This document shows, piece after piece, positions 1 to 8,250 of a stretch of 64,000 nucleotides of DNA. This DNA comes from Marivivens geojensis (lineage in GTDB: Bacteria > Pseudomonadota > Alphaproteobacteria > Rhodobacterales > Rhodobacteraceae): the NCBI RefSeq assembly GCF_023540835.1, contig NZ_JALKCU010000007.1:1-64000 (forward strand). The letters are read 5' to 3'. Both the position numbers and the translations under genes were made by a program. Under the pieces are notes generated by a model. The model had not been told where the DNA came from. It ran no database searches and worked only from the letters and a program-made list of their open reading frames with translations. Positions within the stretch are counted from its first letter, which is position 1. Each line of letters opens with the position of its first letter.

Positions 1-129
1 CTACAGAATGCATATCATGAGACAAATTGAAAGCGAAAACCCCAATAAATAAAGGAGATATGGAACTCATGCACCTAAATGGAACAAACACCAGAGTTCC
101 CTACGGGCTGCCACTTTTCCCCAACATCG

Positions 130-1086
130 TTATCGTCCCTTAGGGAAGACCTCGTAGCCTGCTTCTTCGGGTTCGTCGTCGATCAGTTCGCTTGGGAACC
201 CATCCGCCAGAACGCTAAGGCCCGTGGCTTCTTCGAGACGTTCAATAATCCGGTCCGATTGGGCGCGGTCACCAAACCGTCGCTGACCGTCGGTCATAAT
301 CTCAATCATCAGAGGCGAAATTTCGAGCGGCACACCGTGATCGTCCGCGATTTTCTGGAACAGCCCGATGTCCTTTTGCACGAGATCCATCGTGAAGTTC
401 ACATCCCGCGACCCCGACAAGATCAACTGGCTTTCGGTTTCATGGACAAAGCTGGTCCCCGACGAAATCTTAATCGCCTCATAGGTCGTCGCCATATCCA
501 GCCCTGCGGCTTTCATCGTGATCAACGCCTCACAGCAAGTCAAAAGGTTCGCTGTGGCGAGGTAGTTCGTCATCACTTTCAACAAAGATGCAGACCCCAG
601 TTCGCCAGTATGCAGCACACGACGGCCCAATGTGGTGGTTAGTGGCAGAACCTTATCAAAGGCAGCTCGATCCCCGCCCACAAAGATCGAGATATTGCCC
701 GTGTCCGCGCGATGGCATCCACCCGAAACTGGACATTCCACCGCATAGGCGTCCTTTGACTGAACGATCTGGGAAATCCGTTTGAGTTCATCGGCATCGG
801 TCGTGGACATTTCCATCCAAACTTTTCCCGCAGACAGCCCCGCAATCACGCCATTGTCGGCCTCCATCACCACGGAACAAGCTTTGGGAGATGGCAAACA
901 GGTGATCACCACTTCGCAGATTTCGGCCATCTCTTTGGGACTATCGGCCCAAGAGGCGCCACGCGGTTCATACACCTCTTTTAAATCGCTGTTGAGGTCG
1001 TGAACAACGGTATCGAAACCATTGCGGATCAAACTCCCCGCCAGTTTGCCACCAACATTTCCCAGACCGATAAAACCAACTTTCAT
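130..1086 (-). CDS. NAD(P)-dependent beta-hydroxyacid dehydrogenase (3-hydroxyisobutyrate dehydrogenase family)
   Basis: A 318-residue cytosolic oxidoreductase. The N-terminus has the Rossmann motif GFIGLGNVGG (residues 3-12), and CPVSGG near residue 120 matches the substrate-binding segment of beta-hydroxyacid dehydrogenases. The catalytic lysine region follows as LLKVMTNYL. The family oxidises 3-hydroxyisobutyrate, tartronate semialdehyde, 6-phosphogluconate-like and other beta-hydroxyacids; the substrate here cannot be read. An in-frame ATG exists 39 bases upstream, but 1086 is preferred because GAGGG lies about nine bases before it and it opens directly into the fold. It is divergent from the alcohol dehydrogenase at 1398 and shares the 311-base region between them. 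Confidence 0.85.
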   Translation of the reverse strand: MKVGFIGLGNVGGKLAGSLIRNGFDTVVHDLNSDLKEVYEPRGASWADSPKEMAEICEVVITCLPSPKACSVVMEADNGVIAGLSAGKVWMEMSTTDADELKRISQIVQSKDAYAVECPVSGGCHRADTGNISIFVGGDRAAFDKVLPLTTTLGRRVLHTGELGSASLLKVMTNYLATANLLTCCEALITMKAAGLDMATTYEAIKISSGTSFVHETESQLILSGSRDVNFTMDLVQKDIGLFQKIADDHGVPLEISPLMIEIMTDGQRRFGDRAQSDRIIERLEEATGLSVLADGFPSELIDDEPEEAGYEVFPKGR

Positions 1087-1397
1087 TGCGTCACCCTCAT
1101 ATTTTGGTGTTTTCACCTCTGGCACGGCAGGGTGGATCTTTGACGTCAGCGTTTCACAGTTATTTTGATCTGTCAGTTTATTTCGATAGGATATCTACCT
1201 TTGGAGCGCGCGCGGAGCTTTCGATATATCTTTAGCGAAATCAGATAGTTCGCACCCTTTTTGTGTGTGAGATCACAGCACATTTGGCGTGACATCCTTC
1301 TAATTCGAACCAACATCAAAATTTGATCAAGTTTTTCCTTGTTCGACTCAAACAATCCGCGCAACCCTGCGTCGGAGGAATGAGGAGAGCCGAATAA
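1087..1397. promoter_or_regulatory. Divergent promoter region with TGTGA-GA-TCACA palindrome
   Basis: This 311-base non-coding stretch separates two divergent catabolic genes. At 1266-1277 there is a short palindrome, TGTGA-GA-TCACA, and at about 1323-1330 a self-complementary TTGATCAA. Both look like operator material, but no regulator gene lies next to them, so the binding protein is unknown. I see no other gene here. Confidence 0.35.
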
Positions 1398-2480
1398 ATG
1401 CCACATATTAAAGCCGCCGTTTGTCACGAGTTTGGAAAACCACTGGTCGTCGAAAATGTTGAACTCCGCGCCCCGATCGGTGGCGAAGTTGAGGTGACAC
1501 TTGCTGCCTGTGCGATCTGCCATTCCGATATTACATACGCGTCAGGCGCTTGGGGCGGATCGCTCCCTGCCGTATATGGGCACGAGGCCGCTGGCCATGT
1601 CACTGCCGTCGGCGATGGTGTCCACGGGGTCAAGGTCGGCGACCCAGTCGTCGTCACACTGATCCGGTCGTGCGGGACATGTGCGCCCTGCTCCTCCGGC
1701 AAGCCTACGATTTGCGACACGTCCTATGACGGCGACCATGGGCCATTGAAAACGGTTGATGGCGGCAAGCTGCATCAGGCGATGGCAACGGGCGGGTTTG
1801 CTGAAAAGGTCGTTGTGGATCACAGTCAGGTCGTGCGTATCCCCGAAAATATGGACCTCGCAGCTGCGTCTCTGCTCGCTTGCGGCGTCATCACAGGCGT
1901 CGGCGCCGTGGTGAATGCAGCTCAGCTTCGCGCGGGTCAGGACGTTGTCGTGATCGGCGCTGGCGGCGTGGGCTTGAACGCAATCCAAGGCGCACGGATC
2001 GCAGGTGCGCGCCGGATCGTTGCCGTCGACATGTCCGAGGAAAAACTCGAAATCGCAAAGGATTTCGGCGCCACTGATACTGTTCTCGGCACCCAAGAGA
2101 ATCCGTGGCGCGCCGCGAAAGAGGCATTAGGCCGTGGCGCGGATGCGGTCTTTGTCACCGTGGGTGCTGCGGGCGCGTACAACGATGCTCCCCGCTATAT
2201 CGCAAAAGGCGGCAAGGTCGTGATGGTCGGGATGCCGCCATCTGGTGCCATGAGCCAGTATGAGCCGGGTAACTTTGCTGCCGCTGGTCAGTCGCTGATC
2301 GGCTCAAAAATGGGCGACGCCGTGATCAAGCGCGACATTCCATGGATGATCGACCTCTATGGCCAAGGACGTCTGAAGCTCGATGAACTGATCTCTGAGA
2401 AATACAGCTTGGATCAAATCAACGAAGCGATTGAGTCCACGAAAACGGGCACCGCGAAACGGAACGTCATCGTCTTTTAA
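1398..2480 (+). CDS. Zinc-dependent alcohol dehydrogenase (MDR family)
   Basis: A 360-residue medium-chain dehydrogenase of normal family length. Catalytic zinc ligands are seen in ICHSD (Cys near residue 40) and the GHEAAG motif (His-Glu near 62-63). The structural-zinc loop CGTCAPCSSGKPTIC follows, then the NAD-binding GAGGVG near residue 190. The architecture resembles class III-like aldehyde/alcohol dehydrogenases. AGGAG lies about ten bases upstream of the ATG. The enolase-superfamily gene follows after 27 bases, so the two are probably co-transcribed. The likely role is oxidising an alcohol or reducing an aldehyde in the same unassigned pathway; the substrate is not identifiable. Confidence 0.9.
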   Translation: MPHIKAAVCHEFGKPLVVENVELRAPIGGEVEVTLAACAICHSDITYASGAWGGSLPAVYGHEAAGHVTAVGDGVHGVKVGDPVVVTLIRSCGTCAPCSSGKPTICDTSYDGDHGPLKTVDGGKLHQAMATGGFAEKVVVDHSQVVRIPENMDLAAASLLACGVITGVGAVVNAAQLRAGQDVVVIGAGGVGLNAIQGARIAGARRIVAVDMSEEKLEIAKDFGATDTVLGTQENPWRAAKEALGRGADAVFVTVGAAGAYNDAPRYIAKGGKVVMVGMPPSGAMSQYEPGNFAAAGQSLIGSKMGDAVIKRDIPWMIDLYGQGRLKLDELISEKYSLDQINEAIESTKTGTAKRNVIVF

Positions 2481-2507
2481 CCCCAGCTTTAAACTGGAGG
2501 GCCTGAT

Positions 2508-3737
2508 ATGAAACTGGCCGATTTGGATGTCATTGTAACCTCTCCGACCGCGCCAGGTTGGGGAGGGCGTTATTGGATCTTGGTGAAGGTCACGACCGAC
2601 ACAGGCATTGTGGGCTGGGGTGAATGTTATGCCTCGACCGTGGGGCCAGAGGCCATGCGCCACGTTATCCGCGATGTGTTTGAACGGCATATGGCGGGCG
2701 AAAATCCTGAGAATATCGAACTGATGTTCCGTCGCATTTATTCATCGGGGTTCACGCAGCGTCCTGATCTGACAGTCATGGGCGCTTGGTCTGGGTTGGA
2801 GATCGCCTGCTGGGATATCCTCGGCAAAGATCGGGATAGGCCCGTTCATGCCCTGATCGGCGGCAAACTTAACGACCACATTCGCGCCTACACCTACCTT
2901 TACCCGACCCGCGACACGCACACCCTGCCCGACTTCTGGGTCGATGCCGCGATGGCCGCAGAGAGCGCGCTGGATATGGTGAACAAAGGCTATACTGCGG
3001 TCAAATTCGATCCAGCTGGCCCATACACCATTCGGTCCGGCCACATGCCGGCGATGCGTGACATCAGCCGATCCGTTGAGTTTTGCGCCGCAATCCGAGA
3101 GGCCGTTGGTGACCGCGCTGACCTTTTGTTCGGCACGCATGGTCAGTTTTCGACGGGCGGGGCGATCCGCATGGGGGCAGCCATCGAAGCTTATTCGCCT
3201 CTCTGGTACGAAGAACCCATTCCGCCCGATACCCTGCGCGAAATGCAAAAGGTGGCCGAGGCCGTGAACATCCCCGTTGCGACAGGTGAACGCCTCACCA
3301 CAACCCGTGAATTCGCGGAGGCACTAAGGGCTGGGGTTCAAATCCTTCAACCTGCCCTTGGGCGATCTGGCGGGATCTGGGAAACGCGCAAAATCGCGGT
3401 GCTGGCCGAGGCGTGGAACGCCCAAGTCGCGCCACACCTCTATGCGGGGCCGATTGAATGGGCCGCGAATATTCAGCTCGCCGCGACGATCCCCAACATC
3501 CTCATGGCAGAGACGATTGAGACGCCGTTCCATTCGGCGCTGATCAAGAACAAGCTAACGGTCGAAAATGGTTTTGTGACTGTGCCAAACGGTGCGGGCT
3601 TGGGCATCGAAGTGGATGAAGACCTCGCTCGTGCCAATGCCTACGACGGTAATGGCTTGCACCTGCAAATGCAGGAAGCGCCAATCAGTTATCACGAAGA
3701 GAACGTGTTCGAAGGTGGGGCGCCCTCAAAAAACTGA
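2508..3737 (+). CDS. Mandelate racemase/muconate lactonizing family dehydratase (enolase superfamily)
   Basis: A 409-residue enolase-superfamily enzyme. The N-terminal capping domain is followed by the barrel with VKFDPAGP (about 165-172), the metal-binding segment LLFGTHGQ, then EEP and TGER, and a late PHLYAGP segment. These match the galactonate-dehydratase-like branch annotated as sugar-acid dehydratases, which remove water from an aldonate to give a 2-keto-3-deoxy acid. The assignment to a particular sugar acid is not possible from sequence. GGAGG stands eight bases before the start. It sits in a two-gene operon with the alcohol dehydrogenase and converges on a class II aldolase, which could in principle cleave a 2-keto-3-deoxy product. 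Confidence 0.85.
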   Translation: MKLADLDVIVTSPTAPGWGGRYWILVKVTTDTGIVGWGECYASTVGPEAMRHVIRDVFERHMAGENPENIELMFRRIYSSGFTQRPDLTVMGAWSGLEIACWDILGKDRDRPVHALIGGKLNDHIRAYTYLYPTRDTHTLPDFWVDAAMAAESALDMVNKGYTAVKFDPAGPYTIRSGHMPAMRDISRSVEFCAAIREAVGDRADLLFGTHGQFSTGGAIRMGAAIEAYSPLWYEEPIPPDTLREMQKVAEAVNIPVATGERLTTTREFAEALRAGVQILQPALGRSGGIWETRKIAVLAEAWNAQVAPHLYAGPIEWAANIQLAATIPNILMAETIETPFHSALIKNKLTVENGFVTVPNGAGLGIEVDEDLARANAYDGNGLHLQMQEAPISYHEENVFEGGAPSKN

Positions 3738-3752
3738 GGCGCCCCTACCCTG

Positions 3753-4484
3753 TTATAACGGCGGCAAGGTACTTCGCAGATAGTCAAAGTGCTTCTGCGC
3801 CATCCCGCGATACGGCTTCCATCCATCCGCGGTATTCTGCGCCACTGCGTCCGACAAAATAGCCAATGGTTGACCACTGGACCGTGCGAGGATGATCGTC
3901 TGCGCGGCCTTCTCAAAGAAATACAAGTCTTCGAACGCGTCAGCCACCGTTTCACCAACGATAGTTACGCCATGGTTCCCCATGACGAGGACCGATTTGT
4001 CACCGATGGACTCGGCCAAACGCTCGCCCTCTTCCTCTGCGTCCGCAATGCCGCCGAAGGACAAATCATAAGCGGTGCGCCCAAAGAACCGGGCCGTGTT
4101 GTTGTCGATTGGGACAACGGTCGGGTCCTTCAAACAGGCCAAGGCCGTGGCATAGGGCGAATGGGCATGCAGGATCACGCGGGCGTTTGGCAAACGACGG
4201 TGCAAGGTGCCATGAACGCACCACGCCGAAGCATCAGGTGCATTAGGGCGATCCATGATGCCTTCATCCCGACTGTCGAGCAACAAAAGGTCATCTGGCT
4301 TGATCGTCGCGAAATGTTGCCATTTTGCGTTCAACAGGAACTCTTGCCCATCGGCTGAAACTGCAGCACTGAAATGGTTCCCGACGCTCTCGCTCCATCC
4401 AAGCATATGGCAGATGCGAAACGCATCTGCCAAATCACGGCGCAGTGTAGCGGTGGCGTCCAACGTCACAGTCGGTGCGTTCAT
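3753..4484 (-). CDS. Class II aldolase/adducin family protein
   Basis: A 243-residue protein with the class II aldolase fold. Metal ligands are visible as HAH in ILHAHSPYATAL (about 109-120) and the third histidine in MGNHGVTIVGE. In fuculose-aldolase-type enzymes a catalytic glutamate sits in an SSE-like motif; the corresponding stretch here reads DASAW, so an acid/base glutamate may be missing, as in adducin-like members. The start at 4484 has GAAGGAAGG upstream and overlaps the stop of the dioxygenase gene as ATGA, so translation is probably coupled to it. The reaction is unknown: aldol cleavage, decarboxylation or epimerisation are all found in the fold. Confidence 0.85.
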   Translation of the reverse strand: MNAPTVTLDATATLRRDLADAFRICHMLGWSESVGNHFSAAVSADGQEFLLNAKWQHFATIKPDDLLLLDSRDEGIMDRPNAPDASAWCVHGTLHRRLPNARVILHAHSPYATALACLKDPTVVPIDNNTARFFGRTAYDLSFGGIADAEEEGERLAESIGDKSVLVMGNHGVTIVGETVADAFEDLYFFEKAAQTIILARSSGQPLAILSDAVAQNTADGWKPYRGMAQKHFDYLRSTLPPL

Positions 4485-5629
4485 GCCTTGAACCTTCCTT
4501 CGCTGACCAGCGCGCGATAGGTCGACCGCATTTCTCCGCGATCCACGTAACATCCGCGCAAGTAACGATCCCCGCTCGTCGCCGAGTAGGCCGCACGACC
4601 GTGCACAATACGGTGATTATCAAAGACCATACATTCGCCGCCCTTCATCAGGAACCGCATCATATATTTGTCTTCCTGCAGCATTTTCCCAAAGCGACAG
4701 AACGCAGGGTAGTAGTCATCAAGCAGCGTCTGATCGAGATCGAAAATATCCGCCATATGCTGACTGATCGTGAGGCCAGAGACTTCGCCATGCTGGTCCA
4801 ACTCGATCACCGTCTGACGCGACCGCGAGTCATAGGTGTCGTGCTCACAGAAGAACGGGATCGACACTTCGGACAAAAGTTTGAACCCTTCGGGATCGCG
4901 TTTACGGAAATCATTCGCCACAGCCACACCATCCGAATAGAGGCTCTGCCCCCCGTCCACGGTGTTCACCCGACAATGCAGAAACTGGATACCCGGCGCG
5001 AATTCTTCGGCGGGAGTGTCCGTGTGTAGTTCGAGTGCCGCAGAGGTATAAGCCGTATTCGTCGGGTTGATGTGGGTCTTCACATCGAAATAGTCGCCAA
5101 AGAACGTAGGCCGCACATAGCCCATCAGCTCTGCCGTTTGGGTGAGCCCTTCGTTGCTGTCAGGCATATCGGTCACAATGGTAAATCCGTGGACCAGCAT
5201 TGCCTCGATCCACGCAGCGCGCTTTGTCTTGTCGGCAACCAACTCTGGCTGGGAAAAACGCGGGACGGTCGGATAATGGTCGCTATACCACGCAACGCGC
5301 GGCAAGTCGGCGGGATCGGGGCGTGGTTTTGGGACTTTATACGTGTCCAACCAATCGAGTGGCATGCGGGTCACATGATCCTCACCTGCCCAGTCGATCA
5401 CCAAGGCATCACCGTCAACAACGGCGGAATTCGGACGCGGCGCCGCGTCGAGGTGGAAAATGTCAAAGCTCCGCTCACGGGTGACAGAGCTAAACGATGA
5501 TGGGCAGTTATCGCGCAGCCAATAGTAATTAAAGTAATGCGACCCGCCATCAGACAAGGTGATGTGCAGACCTTTGTCACCGACTTCGGTCACATGTGGC
5601 GCGGTCATGGTTGAGCTCAGTTCGTTCAT
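4481..5629 (-). CDS. Gamma-butyrobetaine-dioxygenase-like 2-oxoglutarate/Fe(II) oxygenase
   Basis: A 382-residue protein with the two-domain layout of gamma-butyrobetaine and trimethyllysine hydroxylases: an N-terminal DUF971-type domain (about 15-95, with YYWLRDNCP) and a TauD/TfdA catalytic domain. The iron triad is seen as His202-x-Asp204 in LHTDTP and His343 in DNHRIVHGR; Arg355 would bind 2-oxoglutarate. The C-terminal RGCYVDRGEM segment is typical of the family. Of the N-terminal zinc-site residues in the animal enzyme (three Cys, one His), only Cys42 and His85 remain; the other two are serines. It is divergent from a LysR gene and overlaps the class II aldolase. Hydroxylation of gamma-butyrobetaine to carnitine is the favoured role given the carnitine genes nearby, but another quaternary amine is possible. 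The start codon lacks a clear ribosome site; ATG at residue 8 is an alternative. Confidence 0.75.
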   Translation of the reverse strand: MNELSSTMTAPHVTEVGDKGLHITLSDGGSHYFNYYWLRDNCPSSFSSVTRERSFDIFHLDAAPRPNSAVVDGDALVIDWAGEDHVTRMPLDWLDTYKVPKPRPDPADLPRVAWYSDHYPTVPRFSQPELVADKTKRAAWIEAMLVHGFTIVTDMPDSNEGLTQTAELMGYVRPTFFGDYFDVKTHINPTNTAYTSAALELHTDTPAEEFAPGIQFLHCRVNTVDGGQSLYSDGVAVANDFRKRDPEGFKLLSEVSIPFFCEHDTYDSRSRQTVIELDQHGEVSGLTISQHMADIFDLDQTLLDDYYPAFCRFGKMLQEDKYMMRFLMKGGECMVFDNHRIVHGRAAYSATSGDRYLRGCYVDRGEMRSTYRALVSEGRFKA

Positions 5630-5697
5630 TGTATGGCCCCAAGAGGATGTTCGCTGAGGTTAAACGTCTCACGGGAATAGCTTGCGCGATAGCTCGG

Positions 5698-5734
5698 TTA
5701 GTATAATCATTACTTAATCAAATGCTTATACTAA
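5698..5734. promoter_or_regulatory. Probable LysR operator (9-bp inverted repeat)
   Basis: Perfect inverted repeat TTAGTATAA-N19-TTATACTAA in the intergenic region between the dioxygenase and lysR genes. The location just upstream of the regulator start, the AT-rich content and the spacing fit a LysR-type binding region that serves both divergent promoters. Confidence 0.5.
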
Positions 5735-5741
5735 TGTCACA

Positions 5742-6626
5742 ATGAATCACTTCCCCCCACTTCGCCTTCTTGTCACTTTTGAGGCCTTATCGCGCCATGG
5801 CTCTATGCGTGATGCAGCAGCGCGGCTTAACGTGACACAGCCCGCGGTGAGCCAAGCAATCAAGGCGCTCGAAGATTACATAGGGGTTAGGTTAATCGAC
5901 CGATCCGTCAGGCCTTCACGCATGACCGAAGAAGGTGAACTCCTCGCCCGTGCCGTTCGCGAAGGACTAGGCCGCATCTCTGCAACCTTGGAAGACATTC
6001 GGGCAATGCAAACAGATGCAGACCGTCAGATCACTGTGGCCTGCACGCTTGGCGTGGCCACATATTGGTTAATGCCTCGGTTATCGGGCTTCTATGATCG
6101 CCATCCGGAAATCACGGTGAACGTTCAGGCACCTGCATCCGACCTCCCCGTCCTTTCGCCGGGCGTGGATATCGCGCTTCGTTACGGCACAGGCGGCTGG
6201 CGTGAGGGCATCAACGGAAAGCTCTTTGATGAAATCGTGTGCCCTGTTGGTTCGCCCGATCTGGTCGCGCGGCTGATGGAAGATGGGGTGGACCTAGACA
6301 CGGCCCCTCTCATCCATGTGCGCAATCCGCACAACCAGCACTGGGCAGGTTGGGAGGATTACCTTGCCGTAAAAGGCATCACCCGCCCACGCAGCAGCGG
6401 TCAAAGCTTCAACAACTATGTTCAAGCCATGCAGGCCGTGATTGACGGACGCGGGCTCATGCTGGGCTGGCGATCAATCACTGAACGCGCTGTCCTAGAG
6501 GGTACCCTAACCGAATGGCCGAATGGCACACATGACTTAGGCACCGCCTATTACGTCTCGACGGGTGTTGACCCGTCGAAAGATGCGCTTCTGTTCACCC
6601 AATGGCTCCGCGAAGAGGCCAAATAG
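5742..6626 (+). CDS. LysR-family transcriptional regulator
   Basis: A 294-residue LysR protein. The N-terminal winged helix-turn-helix reads SMRDAAARLNVTQPAVSQAIKAL (about 21-43), followed by the linker helix and a periplasmic-binding-protein-like effector domain from about residue 90. The sequence is closest in style to the GcvA/AmpR branch. It is divergent from the gamma-butyrobetaine-dioxygenase-like gene, with a 9-bp inverted repeat between them, so it probably controls that gene and the coupled aldolase. No Shine-Dalgarno is obvious, so the mRNA may be nearly leaderless. Its stop lies one base from the stop of the ABC ATPase gene coming the other way. Confidence 0.9.
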   Translation: MNHFPPLRLLVTFEALSRHGSMRDAAARLNVTQPAVSQAIKALEDYIGVRLIDRSVRPSRMTEEGELLARAVREGLGRISATLEDIRAMQTDADRQITVACTLGVATYWLMPRLSGFYDRHPEITVNVQAPASDLPVLSPGVDIALRYGTGGWREGINGKLFDEIVCPVGSPDLVARLMEDGVDLDTAPLIHVRNPHNQHWAGWEDYLAVKGITRPRSSGQSFNNYVQAMQAVIDGRGLMLGWRSITERAVLEGTLTEWPNGTHDLGTAYYVSTGVDPSKDALLFTQWLREEAK

Positions 6627-6627
6627 G

Positions 6628-8250
6628 TTATTCTGCAGCCGTCCCCATCACCTCTTCCATCCAACCCATGCGTAGTTCGGGTACAGATTTCAGCAGCATG
6701 TCGGTGTAGTCATCGAACGGCGGGGCGAGGACTTCGGACTTTTTGCCATAACGGACAAGTTTACCGAGGTGCATCACCGCAATCGTATCTGCAATGGCCC
6801 GAACGGTTGCAATGTCATGGGTTATAAACATGTAGGACACCTGTTCACGCTCTTGCAGATCAGCGAGCAGCTTCAGGATGCCCTCAGCCACCAAGGGATC
6901 GAGTGCGCTCGTCACCTCGTCGCAAATGATCAGTTTGGGCTTTGCGGCAAGTGCACGAGCGATACACACGCGCTGCTTTTGACCGCCCGACAATTCAGCT
7001 GGATACCGATCAATGAACTTTTCACCCAGTTCAATCTCATCGAGCAGTTCGACCACGCGATTGCGTAACACTTTGCCCTTCATCCCGAAATAGAACTGCA
7101 ACGGACGCCCGATGATCGTGCCAACGGTCTGGCGCGGATTCATCGCAACGTCTGCCATTTGGTATATCATCTGAAGTTCGCGCAAATCATCCCGCGATCG
7201 GGATTTTTGATCGGGCGTCAATGGCCTCCCATCAAACACCATTTGCCCCGCGCTCAACGGCAAGAGCCCCGTGATCACCCGTGCTAAGGTCGATTTGCCC
7301 GAGCCGGATTCCCCCACCACAGCGAGGGTCGTCCCCGGTTGGATCGCAACGTTGATGTTCGACAGCACATCACGGGTCATTCCGAGATAATTGGCCCGCA
7401 GTCCTTTGACTTCGAGGATCGGCGGCAAATCGGTGTTCTTTTCCTCGTGATCCTTGGCGACCACAGACACCAGCGCCTGAGTGTACTCTTCTTTAGGCGC
7501 GGTGATGATCTGTTCAGCTGTGCCATATTCGACCGTCTTACCATGCCGCAGAACCATGATGTCATCCGCGATCTGCGCAACAACGGCGAGGTCGTGCGTG
7601 ATATAGAGCGCGGCCACCCCCTGATCCTGAATCGCTGCCTTGATCGCCGCCAAAACACCAAGCTGGGTCGTCACATCAAGCGCCGTCGTCGGTTCGTCAA
7701 AGATCACCAAATCGGGCTGCGGACAAAGCGCCATCGCGGTCATCGCCCGCTGCAACTGACCACCCGAAACTTGGTGCGGATAGCGGTTCCCAAAGCTTTC
7801 CGGTTCGGGCAGGCCCAATTTTCGGAATAGATCTACCGCGCGTTTCTCGGCCACAGCCTTCGTCGCGCGGCCATGGGTTATAGCGGCCTCTGTTACCTGC
7901 TCCATCAACCGTTTCGCTGGGTTGAAAGCGGCCGCTGCGGACTGAGCGACATACGTGACTTCTGCGCCACGCAGCGACCGCAACACACGGCCACGGGCCT
8001 TGCGGATCTCACGTCCGTTCAGATGGATTTCCCCACCCGAAAGTTCGATCCCGCCGCGCCCATAGGCCATTGCAGAGAGGCCAATCGTCGACTTACCCGC
8101 CCCAGATTCACCAATCAGTCCCAGCACTTTGCCTTTTTCGAGCGACAGAGACACACCATCAACAATCGTAATCCGACGCGGTGCCTCACCCGGTGGATAG
8201 GCGGTCGCTTCAATCGTCAGGTTGTCGATCTGGAGAAGTGGCTTATCCAT
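6628..8250 (-). CDS. Dipeptide/oligopeptide-type ABC transporter, fused double ATPase (DppD-DppF)
   Basis: A 540-residue cytosolic protein with two complete ABC ATPase halves. Half one has Walker A GESGAGKST (about 50), signature VSGGQLQR and Walker B VIFDEPTTALD. Half two has GESGSGKST (about 320), LSGGQKQR and IICDEVTSALD. This is the YejF-like fusion that powers peptide/nickel/opine family importers. It overlaps the DppC-type permease by eight bases and closes a five-gene transport and catabolism run that begins at the BKACE gene. The substrate is unknown; the context suggests a carnitine-related compound. Confidence 0.92.
   Translation of the reverse strand: MDKPLLQIDNLTIEATAYPPGEAPRRITIVDGVSLSLEKGKVLGLIGESGAGKSTIGLSAMAYGRGGIELSGGEIHLNGREIRKARGRVLRSLRGAEVTYVAQSAAAAFNPAKRLMEQVTEAAITHGRATKAVAEKRAVDLFRKLGLPEPESFGNRYPHQVSGGQLQRAMTAMALCPQPDLVIFDEPTTALDVTTQLGVLAAIKAAIQDQGVAALYITHDLAVVAQIADDIMVLRHGKTVEYGTAEQIITAPKEEYTQALVSVVAKDHEEKNTDLPPILEVKGLRANYLGMTRDVLSNINVAIQPGTTLAVVGESGSGKSTLARVITGLLPLSAGQMVFDGRPLTPDQKSRSRDDLRELQMIYQMADVAMNPRQTVGTIIGRPLQFYFGMKGKVLRNRVVELLDEIELGEKFIDRYPAELSGGQKQRVCIARALAAKPKLIICDEVTSALDPLVAEGILKLLADLQEREQVSYMFITHDIATVRAIADTIAVMHLGKLVRYGKKSEVLAPPFDDYTDMLLKSVPELRMGWMEEVMGTAAE

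Noticed and set aside
60..143. A 27-codon plus-strand frame behind AAAGGAGAT at the left edge.
   Set aside because: The Shine-Dalgarno is too close to the first ATG, the frame runs into the 3' end of the opposite-strand dehydrogenase, and no family is recognised.
1173..1523. A 116-codon minus-strand frame across the divergent promoter.
   Set aside because: It overlaps the alcohol dehydrogenase start, has no ribosome site and its composition looks like non-coding DNA.
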